Below, piece by piece: positions 43,457 to 52,791 of a stretch of 64,000 nt of DNA. This DNA is from CAKZNE01 sp002695025 (GTDB taxonomy: Bacteria > Bacteroidota > Bacteroidia > Flavobacteriales > Schleiferiaceae). The stretch lies in the NCBI GenBank assembly GCA_913043285.1, contig CAJWML010000003.1:124001-188000 (forward strand). Direction: 5' to 3'. The notes beneath the pieces were generated by a model that was not told the origin of the DNA, ran no database searches, and worked only from the letters and a program-made list of their open reading frames with translations. Each line of letters starts with the position of its first letter. Positions within the stretch are counted from its first letter, which is position 1. The translations under genes and the position numbers were made by a program.

Positions 43457-45694
43457 ATGACACATACACCGAGGATCATTTACACTTTGACCGATGAGGC
43501 TCCGGCCCTGGCCACCCACTCTTTCTTACCCATTATCAAAGCCTATACGCAGGCTGCTGGAGTAACGGTAGAAACTCGTGATATCTCTTTGGCCGGCAGG
43601 ATCATAGCTGTATTCCCGGATTACCTGAAAGAAGATCAGCAAATGGGTGATGCCCTGGCTGAACTGGGCGAACTGGCCAAAACCCCGGAAGCCAATATCA
43701 TCAAGCTTCCTAACATCAGTGCCTCTATCCCGCAAATGGAAGCCGCCATTAAAGAATTACAGGCCAAAGGTTATGACCTGCCGGATTATCCTATAAACCC
43801 ACAAACCGAAGAAGAAAAAAATATTCGCGCCCGCTACGACAAAGTGAAGGGAAGTGCTGTAAACCCAGTGCTGCGTGAAGGAAACTCAGACCGCAGGGCA
43901 CCTCGGGCCGTGAAACAATATGCCCAAAACAACCCACACCGTATGGGGAAATGGAGCAGTGACTCCAAAACCCATGTGGCCAGTATGCAGCAAGGTGATT
44001 TTTACGGTAGCGAAAAATCGGTAACCGTAGATAAAGCCTGTGACGTAAAGATCGTGTTTACAGGAGAAAACGGTAGCGAAAAGGTACTAAAGGAAAAAAC
44101 TTCCCTGCTGGAAGGTGAGGTGATCGATTCTTCCGTGATGAGCCGTAAAGCGCTTCACGCCTTCCTGGCAGAACAGATCAGGGATGCCCGTGAAAAAGGC
44201 GTTCTCTTCTCCTTACACATGAAAGCCACCATGATGAAGATCTCCGATCCCATCATCTTTGGCCATGCGGTGAAAGAATATTTTAGTGAACTGTTTGAAA
44301 AATACGGTACTGAGCTCGAAAAAGCCGGTGTAAACCTCAACAATGGGTTCGGTGACCTGGTAGCCAAGATCCAGAACCTGCCCGAAAACACCCGTAATGC
44401 CATTGAGGCTGATATTCAAGCCATTTACGATAAAGGCCCGGACCTGGCTATGGTCAATTCCGATAAAGGCATTACCAACCTGCACGTGCCCAGTGATGTG
44501 ATCATTGACGCTTCCATGCCGGCTATGATCCGCAACTCCGGCCAGATGTGGGACAAGAACGGTGATACCCGCGATACCAAAGCGGTGATCCCGGACCGCT
44601 GCTACGCTGGAGTTTACCAGGAGACCATTGACAATTGCAAGCAACACGGGGCCTTTGACCCTAAAACCATGGGTAGTGTTTCCAACGTAGGACTGATGGC
44701 CCAAAAAGCCGAAGAATACGGTTCACACGATAAGACCTTTGAAATAGATGGTAAAGGAACGGTTCGTGTAATAGACAACAGCGGAAATACCCTGCTGGAA
44801 CACCAGGTGGAAGAAGGTGATATCTGGAGAATGTGCCAGACCAAGGATGCTCCTGTACAGGATTGGGTAAAACTGGCCGTAAGCCGCGCCCGCGCCACTG
44901 GTAATCCTGCCATATTCTGGCTGGATGAAAACCGTGCCCATGATGCCCAGATCATCAAAAAGGTAAACACCTATCTGCCTCAGCATGATACCAGCGGTTT
45001 GGACATCCGCATATTGGCACCGGTTGAAGCTACACGTTTTTCACTGGAGCGCATACGCGAGGGAAAAGACACTATCTCGGTAACCGGAAACGTACTACGT
45101 GATTATCTTACTGACCTTTTCCCGATCCTGGAACTGGGTACCAGCGCTAAGATGCTGTCCATAGTTCCCCTGATGAACGGAGGAGGATTGTTTGAAACGG
45201 GAGCCGGAGGTTCCGCCCCCAAACACGTACAACAATTTGTGGAGGAAAACCACCTGCGTTGGGATTCATTGGGTGAGTTCCTGGCCCTGGCTGTTTCTTT
45301 GGAACACCTGGCCGACACTTATAATAATTCCAAAGCTAAAGTACTGGCTGACACCCTGGACGAAGCAACCGCCCGTTTCCTGGAAAACGACAAATCCCCT
45401 TCCCGCAAGGCCGGTGAACTGGATAACCGTGGTAGCCACTACTACCTGGCGCTATATTGGGCCCAGGCCCTGGCTGAACAATCCGAAGATGAAGAGTTAA
45501 AAAACATTTTTGGTGCCGTAGCCCGGGAAATGGAAAACCAGGAAAAAACCATTGTTCAGGAATTGATTACCATTCAGGGTCACCCGGTGGATATAGGCGG
45601 TTACTACCGTCCAGATGAGGAAAAGACCGAGAATGCCATGCGCCCCAGTGGAACGCTGAACATGTTATTGGATGGTATTTCTGCCAAAGTTTGA
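43457..45694 (+). CDS. icd: NADP-dependent isocitrate dehydrogenase, monomeric type
   Basis: A 745-residue enzyme of the monomeric (IDH-II) family, which is about this long; dimeric enzymes are near 420. The N-terminus PRIIYTLTDEAPALATHSFL and ETRDISLAGRIIAVFPDYL are near-diagnostic. Further family segments are SDRRAPRAVKQYA, GVLFSLHMKATMMKISDPIIFGHAV-type text, and the late GSHYYLALYWAQALAEQ. It oxidatively decarboxylates isocitrate to 2-oxoglutarate in the TCA cycle, making NADPH. It is transcribed alone; a strong terminator follows at 45718. Confidence 0.97.
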   Translation: MTHTPRIIYTLTDEAPALATHSFLPIIKAYTQAAGVTVETRDISLAGRIIAVFPDYLKEDQQMGDALAELGELAKTPEANIIKLPNISASIPQMEAAIKELQAKGYDLPDYPINPQTEEEKNIRARYDKVKGSAVNPVLREGNSDRRAPRAVKQYAQNNPHRMGKWSSDSKTHVASMQQGDFYGSEKSVTVDKACDVKIVFTGENGSEKVLKEKTSLLEGEVIDSSVMSRKALHAFLAEQIRDAREKGVLFSLHMKATMMKISDPIIFGHAVKEYFSELFEKYGTELEKAGVNLNNGFGDLVAKIQNLPENTRNAIEADIQAIYDKGPDLAMVNSDKGITNLHVPSDVIIDASMPAMIRNSGQMWDKNGDTRDTKAVIPDRCYAGVYQETIDNCKQHGAFDPKTMGSVSNVGLMAQKAEEYGSHDKTFEIDGKGTVRVIDNSGNTLLEHQVEEGDIWRMCQTKDAPVQDWVKLAVSRARATGNPAIFWLDENRAHDAQIIKKVNTYLPQHDTSGLDIRILAPVEATRFSLERIREGKDTISVTGNVLRDYLTDLFPILELGTSAKMLSIVPLMNGGGLFETGAGGSAPKHVQQFVEENHLRWDSLGEFLALAVSLEHLADTYNNSKAKVLADTLDEATARFLENDKSPSRKAGELDNRGSHYYLALYWAQALAEQSEDEELKNIFGAVAREMENQEKTIVQELITIQGHPVDIGGYYRPDEEKTENAMRPSGTLNMLLDGISAKV

Positions 45695-45717
45695 CAGAGT
45701 TTAAAATATAAGCACTT

Positions 45718-45745
45718 AAAACCCGGCTGTGATGCCGGGTTTTTT
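45718..45745 (+). terminator. Rho-independent terminator after icd
   Basis: AAAACCCGGC and GCCGGGTTTT form a 10-bp perfect stem with a TGTGAT loop, followed by more T and an AATTTT stretch. It lies 23 nt after the icd stop. Confidence 0.88.
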
Positions 45746-45759
45746 AATTTTACCGCTTT

Positions 45760-46470
45760 ATGAAATACACTTTCCTGATCCTCCTGTCTTTTATGTTTAC
45801 CCCATCCCCGGTAAAAGACAAACCGGTGTATACCAAAGCCGAACTGATCGGTGATTTTAACCCTGCCCGACACGATGATTTTGAAGAGCTGCGCAGCAAG
45901 TACACTACCAAGGAAGAAGCTTACCTCCGTGAAGAAGTGTACGATGCTTTTAAGGATATGTGGAAAGATGCCAGGCGGGACGATATTAACCTGGTGATCA
46001 TCTCCGCCACCCGCAACAAAAACTATCAGGAAGGTATATGGAACAATAAGTGGAGTAACTTTGGTGGTGCCGAAGAAACGCGGGCCGAACGTATTTTGCA
46101 ATACAGCAGCATGCCGGGCACCAGCCGCCACCACTGGGGTACCGACTTCGACCTTAACAACCTTAATAACTCCTATTTTGAAAGTGGGGAAGGTTTAAAG
46201 GTGTACCAATGGCTGCAAGCCAACGCTCATAAGTACGGCTTCTTTCAACCTTATACCGCTTTTAACGCATACCGGGATGCGGGTTACCGCGAAGAAAAAT
46301 GGCACTGGAGCTATTATCCGCTGGCCAGCCGTATGCAAAGAGCCTATACCCACATCATTAGGTATGACGACATACGTGGTTTTCATGGTAGCCAGTACGC
46401 CCGTCAACTGGATGTGATCAACAATTATGTAACCGGAATAGAAGTTCCGGAATCCTTTTTAAACTATTAA
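45760..46470 (+). CDS. M15-family D-alanyl-D-alanine carboxypeptidase (VanY-like)
   Basis: A 236-residue exported peptidase. A short signal sequence (MKYTFLILLSFMFTPSP) is followed by a helical region and the M15 zinc site: TSRHHWGTDFDL (SxHxxGxxxD, with the zinc His and Asp) and EKWHWSYYP (the catalytic Glu and the second zinc His). It removes the terminal D-Ala of peptidoglycan stem peptides. The start lies 8 nt behind the T-stretch of the icd terminator, with no room for a promoter other than one overlapping it. The ppa gene begins 1 nt after its stop. Confidence 0.9.
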   Translation: MKYTFLILLSFMFTPSPVKDKPVYTKAELIGDFNPARHDDFEELRSKYTTKEEAYLREEVYDAFKDMWKDARRDDINLVIISATRNKNYQEGIWNNKWSNFGGAEETRAERILQYSSMPGTSRHHWGTDFDLNNLNNSYFESGEGLKVYQWLQANAHKYGFFQPYTAFNAYRDAGYREEKWHWSYYPLASRMQRAYTHIIRYDDIRGFHGSQYARQLDVINNYVTGIEVPESFLNY

Positions 46471-46471
46471 A

Positions 46472-47017
46472 ATGCGCTATTTCAACCCCTGGCATCATAC
46501 GGCTACGGCTTATGACGAACAAGGTTTCATCAACGGTATTATAGAGATCCCCAAACAAAGCCGGGCCAAGTATGAGCTGGATAAAGAGAGCGGCCTGCTG
46601 AAGCTGGACCGGGTGCTTTACTCAGCCATGTACTACCCTGCCAACTACGGCTTTATTCCGCAAACCTACTGTGACGATAAAGACCCTTTGGATATCCTCA
46701 TTATGTCACAGATTGAAGTGACCCCACTTTGCCTGGTCCATGCTAAGATCATAGGAGTAATGTGGATGCTGGACAATGGCGAGGCCGATGACAAGATCAT
46801 TGCCGTAGCAGCGGGTGACCCGGCCGTAAACCATTTTGAGGATATTTCCGAACTCCCGGAACACACCATTCGCGAATTGCGCAGCTTTTTTGAAGACTAT
46901 AAAAAACTCGAAAATAAAGAAGTGATCGTGGAAGAGTTCCAGGATAAATCAACAGCCATGCATATCCTGCGGGAAGCCCTGGATCTTTATGCCCGTGAAA
47001 TTGCTCCCACTTTATAG
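46472..47017 (+). CDS. ppa: Inorganic pyrophosphatase (family I)
   Basis: A 181-residue cytosolic enzyme that hydrolyses pyrophosphate. Family I signatures are IIEIPKQSRAKYELDKESG, the YPANYGFIPQTYCDDKDPLDIL region with the metal-binding Asp residues, and DDKIIAVAAGDP. The length is usual. It follows the M15 peptidase gene by 1 nt, so it is likely co-transcribed. A weak hairpin (TATAGGCC with GGCTTATA, 47013-47035) overlaps its stop codon and may reduce read-through to the ThuA-like gene. Confidence 0.95.
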   Translation: MRYFNPWHHTATAYDEQGFINGIIEIPKQSRAKYELDKESGLLKLDRVLYSAMYYPANYGFIPQTYCDDKDPLDILIMSQIEVTPLCLVHAKIIGVMWMLDNGEADDKIIAVAAGDPAVNHFEDISELPEHTIRELRSFFEDYKKLENKEVIVEEFQDKSTAMHILREALDLYAREIAPTL

Positions 47018-47077
47018 GCCATCCTTTGGCTTATAATCAATTTCATAACTTATGAGTTACTATATAAAGCTCCCGTT

Positions 47078-48115
47078 ATGAAAACACCTTTTACCCTGCT
47101 TTTCGCTCTTCTTATCCACCTGGCTTTGGCCCAACCCGCCTTCAGGATACTCCACTACACTGAAACCTCGGGCTTTGATCACAATACACGCCAGAATTCC
47201 CTGGCCATGTTCCAGACTATGGGCAGCAAGAACAATTTTATGGTGGATGATGATCAAACCGGAGACGCTTTCAACACGCTTACCGGTTTATCTGAGTATG
47301 CGGCCGTGGTTTTTGCCAACACTTCCGGTGATGCTATTCTGGATTCCCTGCAAAGAGCCAACCTGGAAGCATACGTGCAACAAGGCGGCTCCCTGATGGG
47401 GATCCATTCTGCCTCTGATACGTACCGGCATTCCTCCGCCAACGGCTCCAATACCGGTAGCTGGGACTGGTATGCGGAAACGCTGGGGGCCAGTGTACAA
47501 GCCAACCCCCATCACGTAACGGGCACCCCTACTTATGAGATGACCGTGATAGGTTTTAACGAGATAACCGAAAATCTGCCTTCTCCCTGGATAAAAGCCG
47601 AGGAATATTACTACTGGGGAAATGGTTATTATAATTCGGATAATGTTCCCTTATTAAAGGTAGAGGCCACGGTAGGTCCCAACGGACAAACCAATCCTTA
47701 TGACAGTATACGGCCTATGGCCTGGTACCGCGTATTACCGGAAGGCGGAACGGTTTTTTATACGGCCCTGGGGCATGATAACAGCAATTACACTGGTGAC
47801 ACGGCTTTTCACAACCTGATACGTGATGCTATACTTTGGGCAACCGATGGCTCTTTAAGCAAGGGAAACCGCTTTGATAAAAAGCTGTTTGACTTATACC
47901 CCATACCGGTTGATGAAGAACTTATCCTGGAAAACCTACCCAAAGACTGGGTAAACGTAGAGATACTCAACTCCTCAGGAGTGCGGGTTATGCTTATCAA
48001 CAAGTATGATAAAGACCTCCGCATCCTAAATGTGGGACAGCTAAGTTCAGGAGACTATTTTTTGGTTGTTACGGCCCCCAGGCAGGTGAAAAGGATCCGG
48101 TTTGTAAAGAATTGA
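47078..48115 (+). CDS. ThuA-domain secreted protein with T9SS sorting domain
   Basis: A 345-residue secreted protein. After the signal peptide (MKTPFTLLFALLIHLALA) comes a ThuA domain (class I glutamine-amidotransferase-like fold; about 20-255): FRILHYTETSGFDHNTRQN, YVQQGGSLMGIHSASDTYR, and WYRVLPEGGTVFYTALGHDNSNY. ThuA proteins are linked to trehalose and other sugar use, but their activity is not settled. The last 75 residues (DLYPIPVDEELILENL...LSSGDYFLVVTA) are a T9SS type A domain with PIP in place of the usual PNP. The DoxX-like gene starts 1 nt after its stop. Confidence 0.87.
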   Translation: MKTPFTLLFALLIHLALAQPAFRILHYTETSGFDHNTRQNSLAMFQTMGSKNNFMVDDDQTGDAFNTLTGLSEYAAVVFANTSGDAILDSLQRANLEAYVQQGGSLMGIHSASDTYRHSSANGSNTGSWDWYAETLGASVQANPHHVTGTPTYEMTVIGFNEITENLPSPWIKAEEYYYWGNGYYNSDNVPLLKVEATVGPNGQTNPYDSIRPMAWYRVLPEGGTVFYTALGHDNSNYTGDTAFHNLIRDAILWATDGSLSKGNRFDKKLFDLYPIPVDEELILENLPKDWVNVEILNSSGVRVMLINKYDKDLRILNVGQLSSGDYFLVVTAPRQVKRIRFVKN

Positions 48116-48116
48116 A

Positions 48117-48461
48117 ATGCCCGATTTATACATCATGTCGCTGCTGTACATAGCAGCCGGCATCACCCATTTTAGTATTCCCCGGATTTACCAGCGCATT
48201 GTTCCTCCTTTTATTCCATGGCCCAAAGCTGTAGTTTTAGGGAGTGGAGTGGCCGAAATAGTTTTAGGTGCCAGCCTTTGGTTTCCGCAACTGCGCCCGG
48301 CAGCAGCATGGGGTATTATGATCCTTTTGATCCTTGTTTTTCCTGCCAACATCTACCAACTCGTTGAACACAAGGCACGTTTGGGCCTGCCAACATGGTT
48401 ACTCATTTTAAGGCTTCCTATGCAGCTGATCCTCATCTACTGGGCCTCTCTTTACCGTTGA
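48117..48461 (+). CDS. DoxX-like small membrane protein
   Basis: A 114-residue protein with four predicted membrane helices (LYIMSLLYIAAGITHF, AVVLGSGVAEIVLGASLWF, AAWGIMILLILVFPANIYQL, LLILRLPMQLILIYWASL). The YIAAGITHF and GVAEIVLGASL motifs are those of DoxX/DoxD-like proteins, some of which are linked to thiosulfate or quinone redox chemistry; the substrate is unknown. It starts 1 nt after the ThuA-like gene and is probably translated from the same mRNA. Confidence 0.82.
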   Translation: MPDLYIMSLLYIAAGITHFSIPRIYQRIVPPFIPWPKAVVLGSGVAEIVLGASLWFPQLRPAAAWGIMILLILVFPANIYQLVEHKARLGLPTWLLILRLPMQLILIYWASLYR

Positions 48462-48546
48462 AAGTTTGCACAATTTTTCTTTGTGAATTTTGTTAATTCT
48501 ATTGTAAAGACTGTTAAAACAAGGGCTTTTTGAATGAAGCACCCCT

Positions 48547-48554
48547 TAAATTTG
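48547..48554 (+). promoter_or_regulatory. Bacteroidota -7 promoter box for the exporter operon (TAAATTTG)
   Basis: TAAATTTG matches TAnnTTTG, 47 nt before the adaptor gene ATG. A TTTG lies at 48529-48532, 14 nt upstream, slightly closer than usual for the -33 element. Confidence 0.5.
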
Positions 48555-48601
48555 CATCAAAAATTTATATTAGCCTCTCCCATAAACTTTGACCCAGGGA
48601 C

Positions 48602-49867
48602 ATGAATAAAAAATACCTTCCTTTCATTATTGTTGCCGTAATCGCACTGATCGTACTGGCCTGGTCTTTTTCCGGTGACAGCGAGGAGGAAAAGGAAATT
48701 ACCGCTACGGCCTTTGTTGATGATTTCCAAGACCTTGTGGTAAGCTCCGGTGAATTGATCGCCAAGAACTCAGAAGATATTTTGGGGCCTAATGGCCTGC
48801 AACGTTACGGCTTGTATAATGTGCAGATATCTGAAATCATACCTGAAGGTTCCTATGTAGAGGAAGGCGACTTTGTATGCAGCCTCGATAAATCAGACAT
48901 CAATACCAAGATCAATGATGTGATGGTAGAACTGGAAAAAGCGGAAAGCCAGTATACCCAAACTAAACTGGATACCTCTCTTACCCTGCGCGAAAAACGC
49001 AATGAACTGGCCAACCTGGCCTTCCAGATCAAACAGAAAGGAATTGAACTGGAACAAAGTGCCTACGAACCCCCCGCCACCATACAACGCCTGAAACTGG
49101 ATCTGGAAAAACTGGAGCAGGACCTGGAACAGGCCAAGGAGAACTACAGTATCAAGAAAAGACAAAGTACGGCCAAGATGGTGGAAGCGGGAGCCGAACT
49201 CCAGCAAAAAAAGAACCGGCTGGAAAAATTGCAGGAACTTATGGGTCAGTTTACCATTAAAGCCCCAAAAACAGGTATGGTGATTTACAAACGCGAATGG
49301 GACGGTGATAAACGCAAAACAGGTTCCACCATTTCGCCCTGGGATCCTGCTGTAGCCACCCTCCCCGACCTCAGCGAGATGCTGTCCAAAACCTATATCA
49401 ACGAAGTAGATATCCGTAAGGTTAAAACCGGACAAAAAGTGGTGTTGGGCCTGGATGCCTTTCCCGATATACAGCTCAGCGGAACCGTAACCAAAGTGGC
49501 CAACGTGGGAGAAACCCGTAAAGGAGCGGATACCAAGGTTTTTGAAGTGGAGATCTCGGTGAACGAAAGCGATTCTACCTACCGCCCGGGGATGACTACC
49601 AGCAATCAGATACTCACTAATGAGATACCCAAAGTCCTGCAAATCCCTCTGGAAGCGGTTTACGCCTCTGACAATGTGAGCTTTGTGTATTTAAAGAACG
49701 GAGTTAGCGTGACTAAAAAAGAAGTAAGGCTGGGAGTAGCCAACGATGAATTTGTGATCATAGAAGAAGGTATTCAGGAAGGGGATGAAGTATACCTTTC
49801 CGAACCAGCTTCTGCCCGTACCCAGGAAATCCAGACCTTAACTGCTTCAGCGAGCGCCCGCCCATGA
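48602..49867 (+). CDS. Periplasmic adaptor protein (HlyD/MacA-like) of a tripartite exporter
   Basis: A 421-residue membrane-fusion protein. One N-terminal TM (FIIVAVIALIVLAWSF, about 5-22), then a half lipoyl domain (ISEIIPEGSYVEEGDFVCSLD), a coiled-coil hairpin (about 95-215), the second half lipoyl segment (FTIKAPKTGMVIYKREW), a beta-barrel (YINEVDIRKVKTGQKVVLGLDAFP) and a membrane-proximal domain. It should bridge the inner-membrane permease and the TolC-like channel encoded downstream. It overlaps the permease gene by 4 nt (ATGA). Confidence 0.9.
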   Translation: MNKKYLPFIIVAVIALIVLAWSFSGDSEEEKEITATAFVDDFQDLVVSSGELIAKNSEDILGPNGLQRYGLYNVQISEIIPEGSYVEEGDFVCSLDKSDINTKINDVMVELEKAESQYTQTKLDTSLTLREKRNELANLAFQIKQKGIELEQSAYEPPATIQRLKLDLEKLEQDLEQAKENYSIKKRQSTAKMVEAGAELQQKKNRLEKLQELMGQFTIKAPKTGMVIYKREWDGDKRKTGSTISPWDPAVATLPDLSEMLSKTYINEVDIRKVKTGQKVVLGLDAFPDIQLSGTVTKVANVGETRKGADTKVFEVEISVNESDSTYRPGMTTSNQILTNEIPKVLQIPLEAVYASDNVSFVYLKNGVSVTKKEVRLGVANDEFVIIEEGIQEGDEVYLSEPASARTQEIQTLTASASARP

Positions 49868-51207
49868 AATTCCTGTGGAGTGAACGGAGTCTCATCAACC
49901 TGAAGATAGCCTTTGATGCTATCCGCGCCAACCAGGTACGCTCCATACTGACGGCCCTGGGGATCATATTTGGCGTGGCGGCCGTTATCACCATGCTGGC
50001 CATTGGCAAGGGAGCCAAGGAGGAAATACTCAGCCAGATCGAACTGGTTGGGGTGAATAACATAGAGATCCGTCCGGTAATAGAACAGGAAGAAGGTGAA
50101 GTAGGTGAAGAAACCCGGATAGCGGCAGAAAAGAAATTCTCCAAGGGCCTCGACCTAAAGGATGTACACAGCATACAAACTATTATCCCCCAGGTATCCG
50201 GCATCAGTCCCGAGATCATCATCGAAACCTTTGTTATTAACCAGGGTAAGCAGCGTAGTGCCAAACTCATCGGGGTTACGCCTTCCTTTTTTGACATTTC
50301 CAATATCCACATCCGCAAAGGGCAGTACTTCTCAGCTTTACAACTGGAAAATGCCGAAGCCGTATGTATTATCGGCAACGGGGTGCAGAAGAAATTCTTT
50401 ACGGGTGACGATCCCATTGGCAAAGAGCTGAAAGTGGGCAACCAATGGCTTACCGTAATCGGGGTGACGGAAGAAAAGAGCATTTCACAGAAAGCCATTG
50501 ATAACCTGGGTATCCGCGATTACAACATGGATATTTATGCTCCTATACAAACGGTACTCATACGCTATAAGAACCGTGCCCTGCTACTGGCCGGGGAAAA
50601 GCAAAGGCGCGGATCATCCGATGATGAGGAGGAAGAGAGTTCCTCCACTTTTAATTATCACCAGATAGACCGCATGGTGGTACAGGTAGATAAGAGTGAA
50701 TTTCTCAACGCCAGTGCAGAAGTGATCAGCCGTATGCTGAAGCGTAAGCACAATAATGTGGTGGACTTTGAGATCACCATCCCCCAGCAATTGCTGGAAC
50801 AACAACAAAAAACCAAGGACATCTTCAACATTGTATTGAGCGCCATTGCCGGTATTTCACTGTTGGTAGGCGGTATTGGTATTATGAACATTATGCTGGC
50901 CTCCGTTCTGGAGCGCACCCGTGAGATCGGTACCCGTCTGGCCATAGGGGCCAAAAAGAACGACATTATCAGCCAGTTTTTATTTGAGGCCTTGCTGATC
51001 AGCCTCAGTGGCGGGGTAATAGGCATTGTGTTGGGAGTTGCTGCCTCCTACCTCATCTCCGAATTTACGGATATCAAAACCCTGGTATCGCCCTTTGCTA
51101 TTTTCATTTCCTTTGGTGTAGCCTCGGCCACGGGCCTCATCTTCGGACTCTCACCGGCCCGGAGGGCAGCCATGCAAAACCCCGTTGAATCCCTGCGTTA
51201 TGAATAA
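49864..51207 (+). CDS. ABC transporter permease, MacB/FtsX family (no ATPase domain)
   Basis: A 447-residue permease with the type VII ABC layout. TM1 is at about residues 21-40 (SILTALGIIFGVAAVITML), a large periplasmic MacB_PCD domain spans about 45-310, and TM2-TM4 lie near 325-345, 375-395 and 405-430. The SVLERTREIGTRLAIGAKKNDI coupling helix is typical. No Walker motifs are present, unlike MacB itself, and no ATPase gene is adjacent, so the energising subunit must be encoded elsewhere. It overlaps the TolC gene by 8 nt. Confidence 0.9.
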   Translation: MKFLWSERSLINLKIAFDAIRANQVRSILTALGIIFGVAAVITMLAIGKGAKEEILSQIELVGVNNIEIRPVIEQEEGEVGEETRIAAEKKFSKGLDLKDVHSIQTIIPQVSGISPEIIIETFVINQGKQRSAKLIGVTPSFFDISNIHIRKGQYFSALQLENAEAVCIIGNGVQKKFFTGDDPIGKELKVGNQWLTVIGVTEEKSISQKAIDNLGIRDYNMDIYAPIQTVLIRYKNRALLLAGEKQRRGSSDDEEEESSSTFNYHQIDRMVVQVDKSEFLNASAEVISRMLKRKHNNVVDFEITIPQQLLEQQQKTKDIFNIVLSAIAGISLLVGGIGIMNIMLASVLERTREIGTRLAIGAKKNDIISQFLFEALLISLSGGVIGIVLGVAASYLISEFTDIKTLVSPFAIFISFGVASATGLIFGLSPARRAAMQNPVESLRYE

Positions 51208-52663
51208 AATCATCCTGCTCTTTTTATTTGGATTAGCCTGTCTTTCGTCTGTAGCGCAGGAGCAGACAGAGTCGCTTTCGTTGAAGGAAACCATACAACG
51301 CGCCAAAGAAAAATCTCCCTCCTACTACCGCGCAGTAAACCAGGCCGAGAATGAATACTGGAACTTTCGCCAGTTCCGGGCATCCAATATGCCCCAGTTA
51401 CGCCTGAATGGAACCTTACCCGAGTACAGCAAATCCATAGCACGGGTTTTACAGGATGATGGAACCTACGCTTTTCCGCAGAGCGAGCAGTTGTTGCTGG
51501 ATGCCTCACTGTCTCTTAATCAGCGGGTATTGCTTACGGGAGGTAACTTCTCCGTATCCTCTTCCCTGCAGCGTACGGATATTTACAATCCCGTGCGCAG
51601 GCTGGATTACTTCTCGGTACCGGTTTCGCTCAACTACTCACAGCCTATGATGCTGTACAATGAACTGAAGTGGAATAACCGTATTCAACCCATCGTATAC
51701 AAGGAATCGCAACGCGCTTTCCATGAGGATATGGAAAGCATCTCAGCCGAGGCTACAGAACTGTATTTTAACGCATTGGAGGCTTCCATCAACTGGCAGA
51801 TCGCTATGTTCAACGTATCCAATAACGATACGCTCTACCAAATATCCAAAGGCCGTTACAACCTAGGGAAGATAGCGGAGAACGATTTGCTGCAGATAGA
51901 ACTCAACCTCTTGAACGCCCGCAACTCCCTGCGCTCGGCCAACCTTAATTATGAAATCGCCACCCAGGACCTCAAACGTTACCTGGGCATTCCTACCGAT
52001 ACTGACCTTAAGTTATCCATCCCCACCGATGTGCCTACGGTAGAGATCCCGGTAGACCGTGCATTGGAAGAAGCACGTAATAACCGCCAGGCAGTATTGG
52101 AATTCAGGAGGCGCAGGCTGGAAGCCGAACAGGCTGTGGCTGCCGCCCGTGGACAGAGCGGGTATAATTTTAACCTGCAGGCCAACTTCGGGCTCAATAA
52201 ACAGGATAATGACTTTGAACAGGTATACCTATCACCCTTTTCCCAGCAAAACCGGGTATCGGTGGGCATTAGCATACCTATTGTAGATTGGGGAAACGCC
52301 AAGGCACAGGTACGCAGGGCCAAGGCTAACCGCGATCTCGTGGAAGTGAACGTACAACAGGACGAGGTGAATTTTGAGCAGGAAGTATATCTGCAGGTAA
52401 TGCGCTTTAATATGCAACTGGCTCAGTTGGAAATAGCCGCTAAAGCCGATACCGTAGCCCAAAAACGTTACGAGGTAACCAAGCAGCGTTACCTTACCGG
52501 TAAGATCAGCATTACCGATCTTAACCTGGCACAAAGTGAGAAAGACAGTGCCCGCAAAAGCTATCTGGGCGCCCTCCGATCCTACTGGGCTTCTTACTAT
52601 ACCGTGCGCAGGCTTACACTCTATGACTTTGTAAATCAGCGCCCTATAATCTACGATTACTAA
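51200..52663 (+). CDS. TolC-family outer membrane channel
   Basis: A protein of about 487 residues. The signal peptide (MNKIILLFLFGLACLSSVAQ) is followed by two outer-membrane-efflux repeats: SLKETIQRAKEKSPSYYRAVNQAE in the first, and DRALEEARNNRQAVLEFRRRRLEAEQAVAAARG in the second, each with beta strands (for example VSVGISIPIVDWGNAKAQVRRA) and long helices. It is of full family length, unlike the short TolC-like protein of the polysaccharide locus. The ATG at 51200 starts the signal peptide; the frame is open 15 nt further upstream. Third gene of the exporter operon. Confidence 0.9.
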   Translation: MNKIILLFLFGLACLSSVAQEQTESLSLKETIQRAKEKSPSYYRAVNQAENEYWNFRQFRASNMPQLRLNGTLPEYSKSIARVLQDDGTYAFPQSEQLLLDASLSLNQRVLLTGGNFSVSSSLQRTDIYNPVRRLDYFSVPVSLNYSQPMMLYNELKWNNRIQPIVYKESQRAFHEDMESISAEATELYFNALEASINWQIAMFNVSNNDTLYQISKGRYNLGKIAENDLLQIELNLLNARNSLRSANLNYEIATQDLKRYLGIPTDTDLKLSIPTDVPTVEIPVDRALEEARNNRQAVLEFRRRRLEAEQAVAAARGQSGYNFNLQANFGLNKQDNDFEQVYLSPFSQQNRVSVGISIPIVDWGNAKAQVRRAKANRDLVEVNVQQDEVNFEQEVYLQVMRFNMQLAQLEIAAKADTVAQKRYEVTKQRYLTGKISITDLNLAQSEKDSARKSYLGALRSYWASYYTVRRLTLYDFVNQRPIIYDY

Positions 52664-52761
52664 GCTACCTCCCCAAATCTCCTTTTTCCCTGAGTTGAAA
52701 AAATAGTAAGCTCATTTACAGACCAATGAATTTTTTTCACCCTTTCTGAGGGTAAAATACT

Positions 52762-52791
52762 TTTGTGCTTTCTGTTTTATTTCTAATTTTG
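52762..52791 (+). promoter_or_regulatory. Promoter of the dinB-dnaE operon (TTTG-N18-TAATTTTG)
   Basis: TTTG at 52762-52765 and TAATTTTG at 52784-52791 are 18 nt apart, a full match to the Bacteroidota promoter consensus. The transcription start would be near 52798, leaving about 19 nt before the ATG. The -7 box lies inside the first palindrome of the operator at 52782-52813. Confidence 0.75.

Noticed and set aside
48893..49642. A 249-codon frame antisense to the exporter adaptor gene
   Set aside because: Its Phe/Leu-rich composition is what the complement of a Lys/Glu-rich coiled coil gives; the plus-strand protein has full adaptor architecture.
49758..50498. A 246-codon frame antisense to the permease gene
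   Set aside because: It covers the junction of two well-recognised, overlapping plus-strand genes and shows no domain of its own.
52739..52753. Hairpin ACCCT-TTCTG-AGGGT after tolC
   Set aside because: Five pairs and no following T-run; it lies just before the dinB promoter and may be chance.
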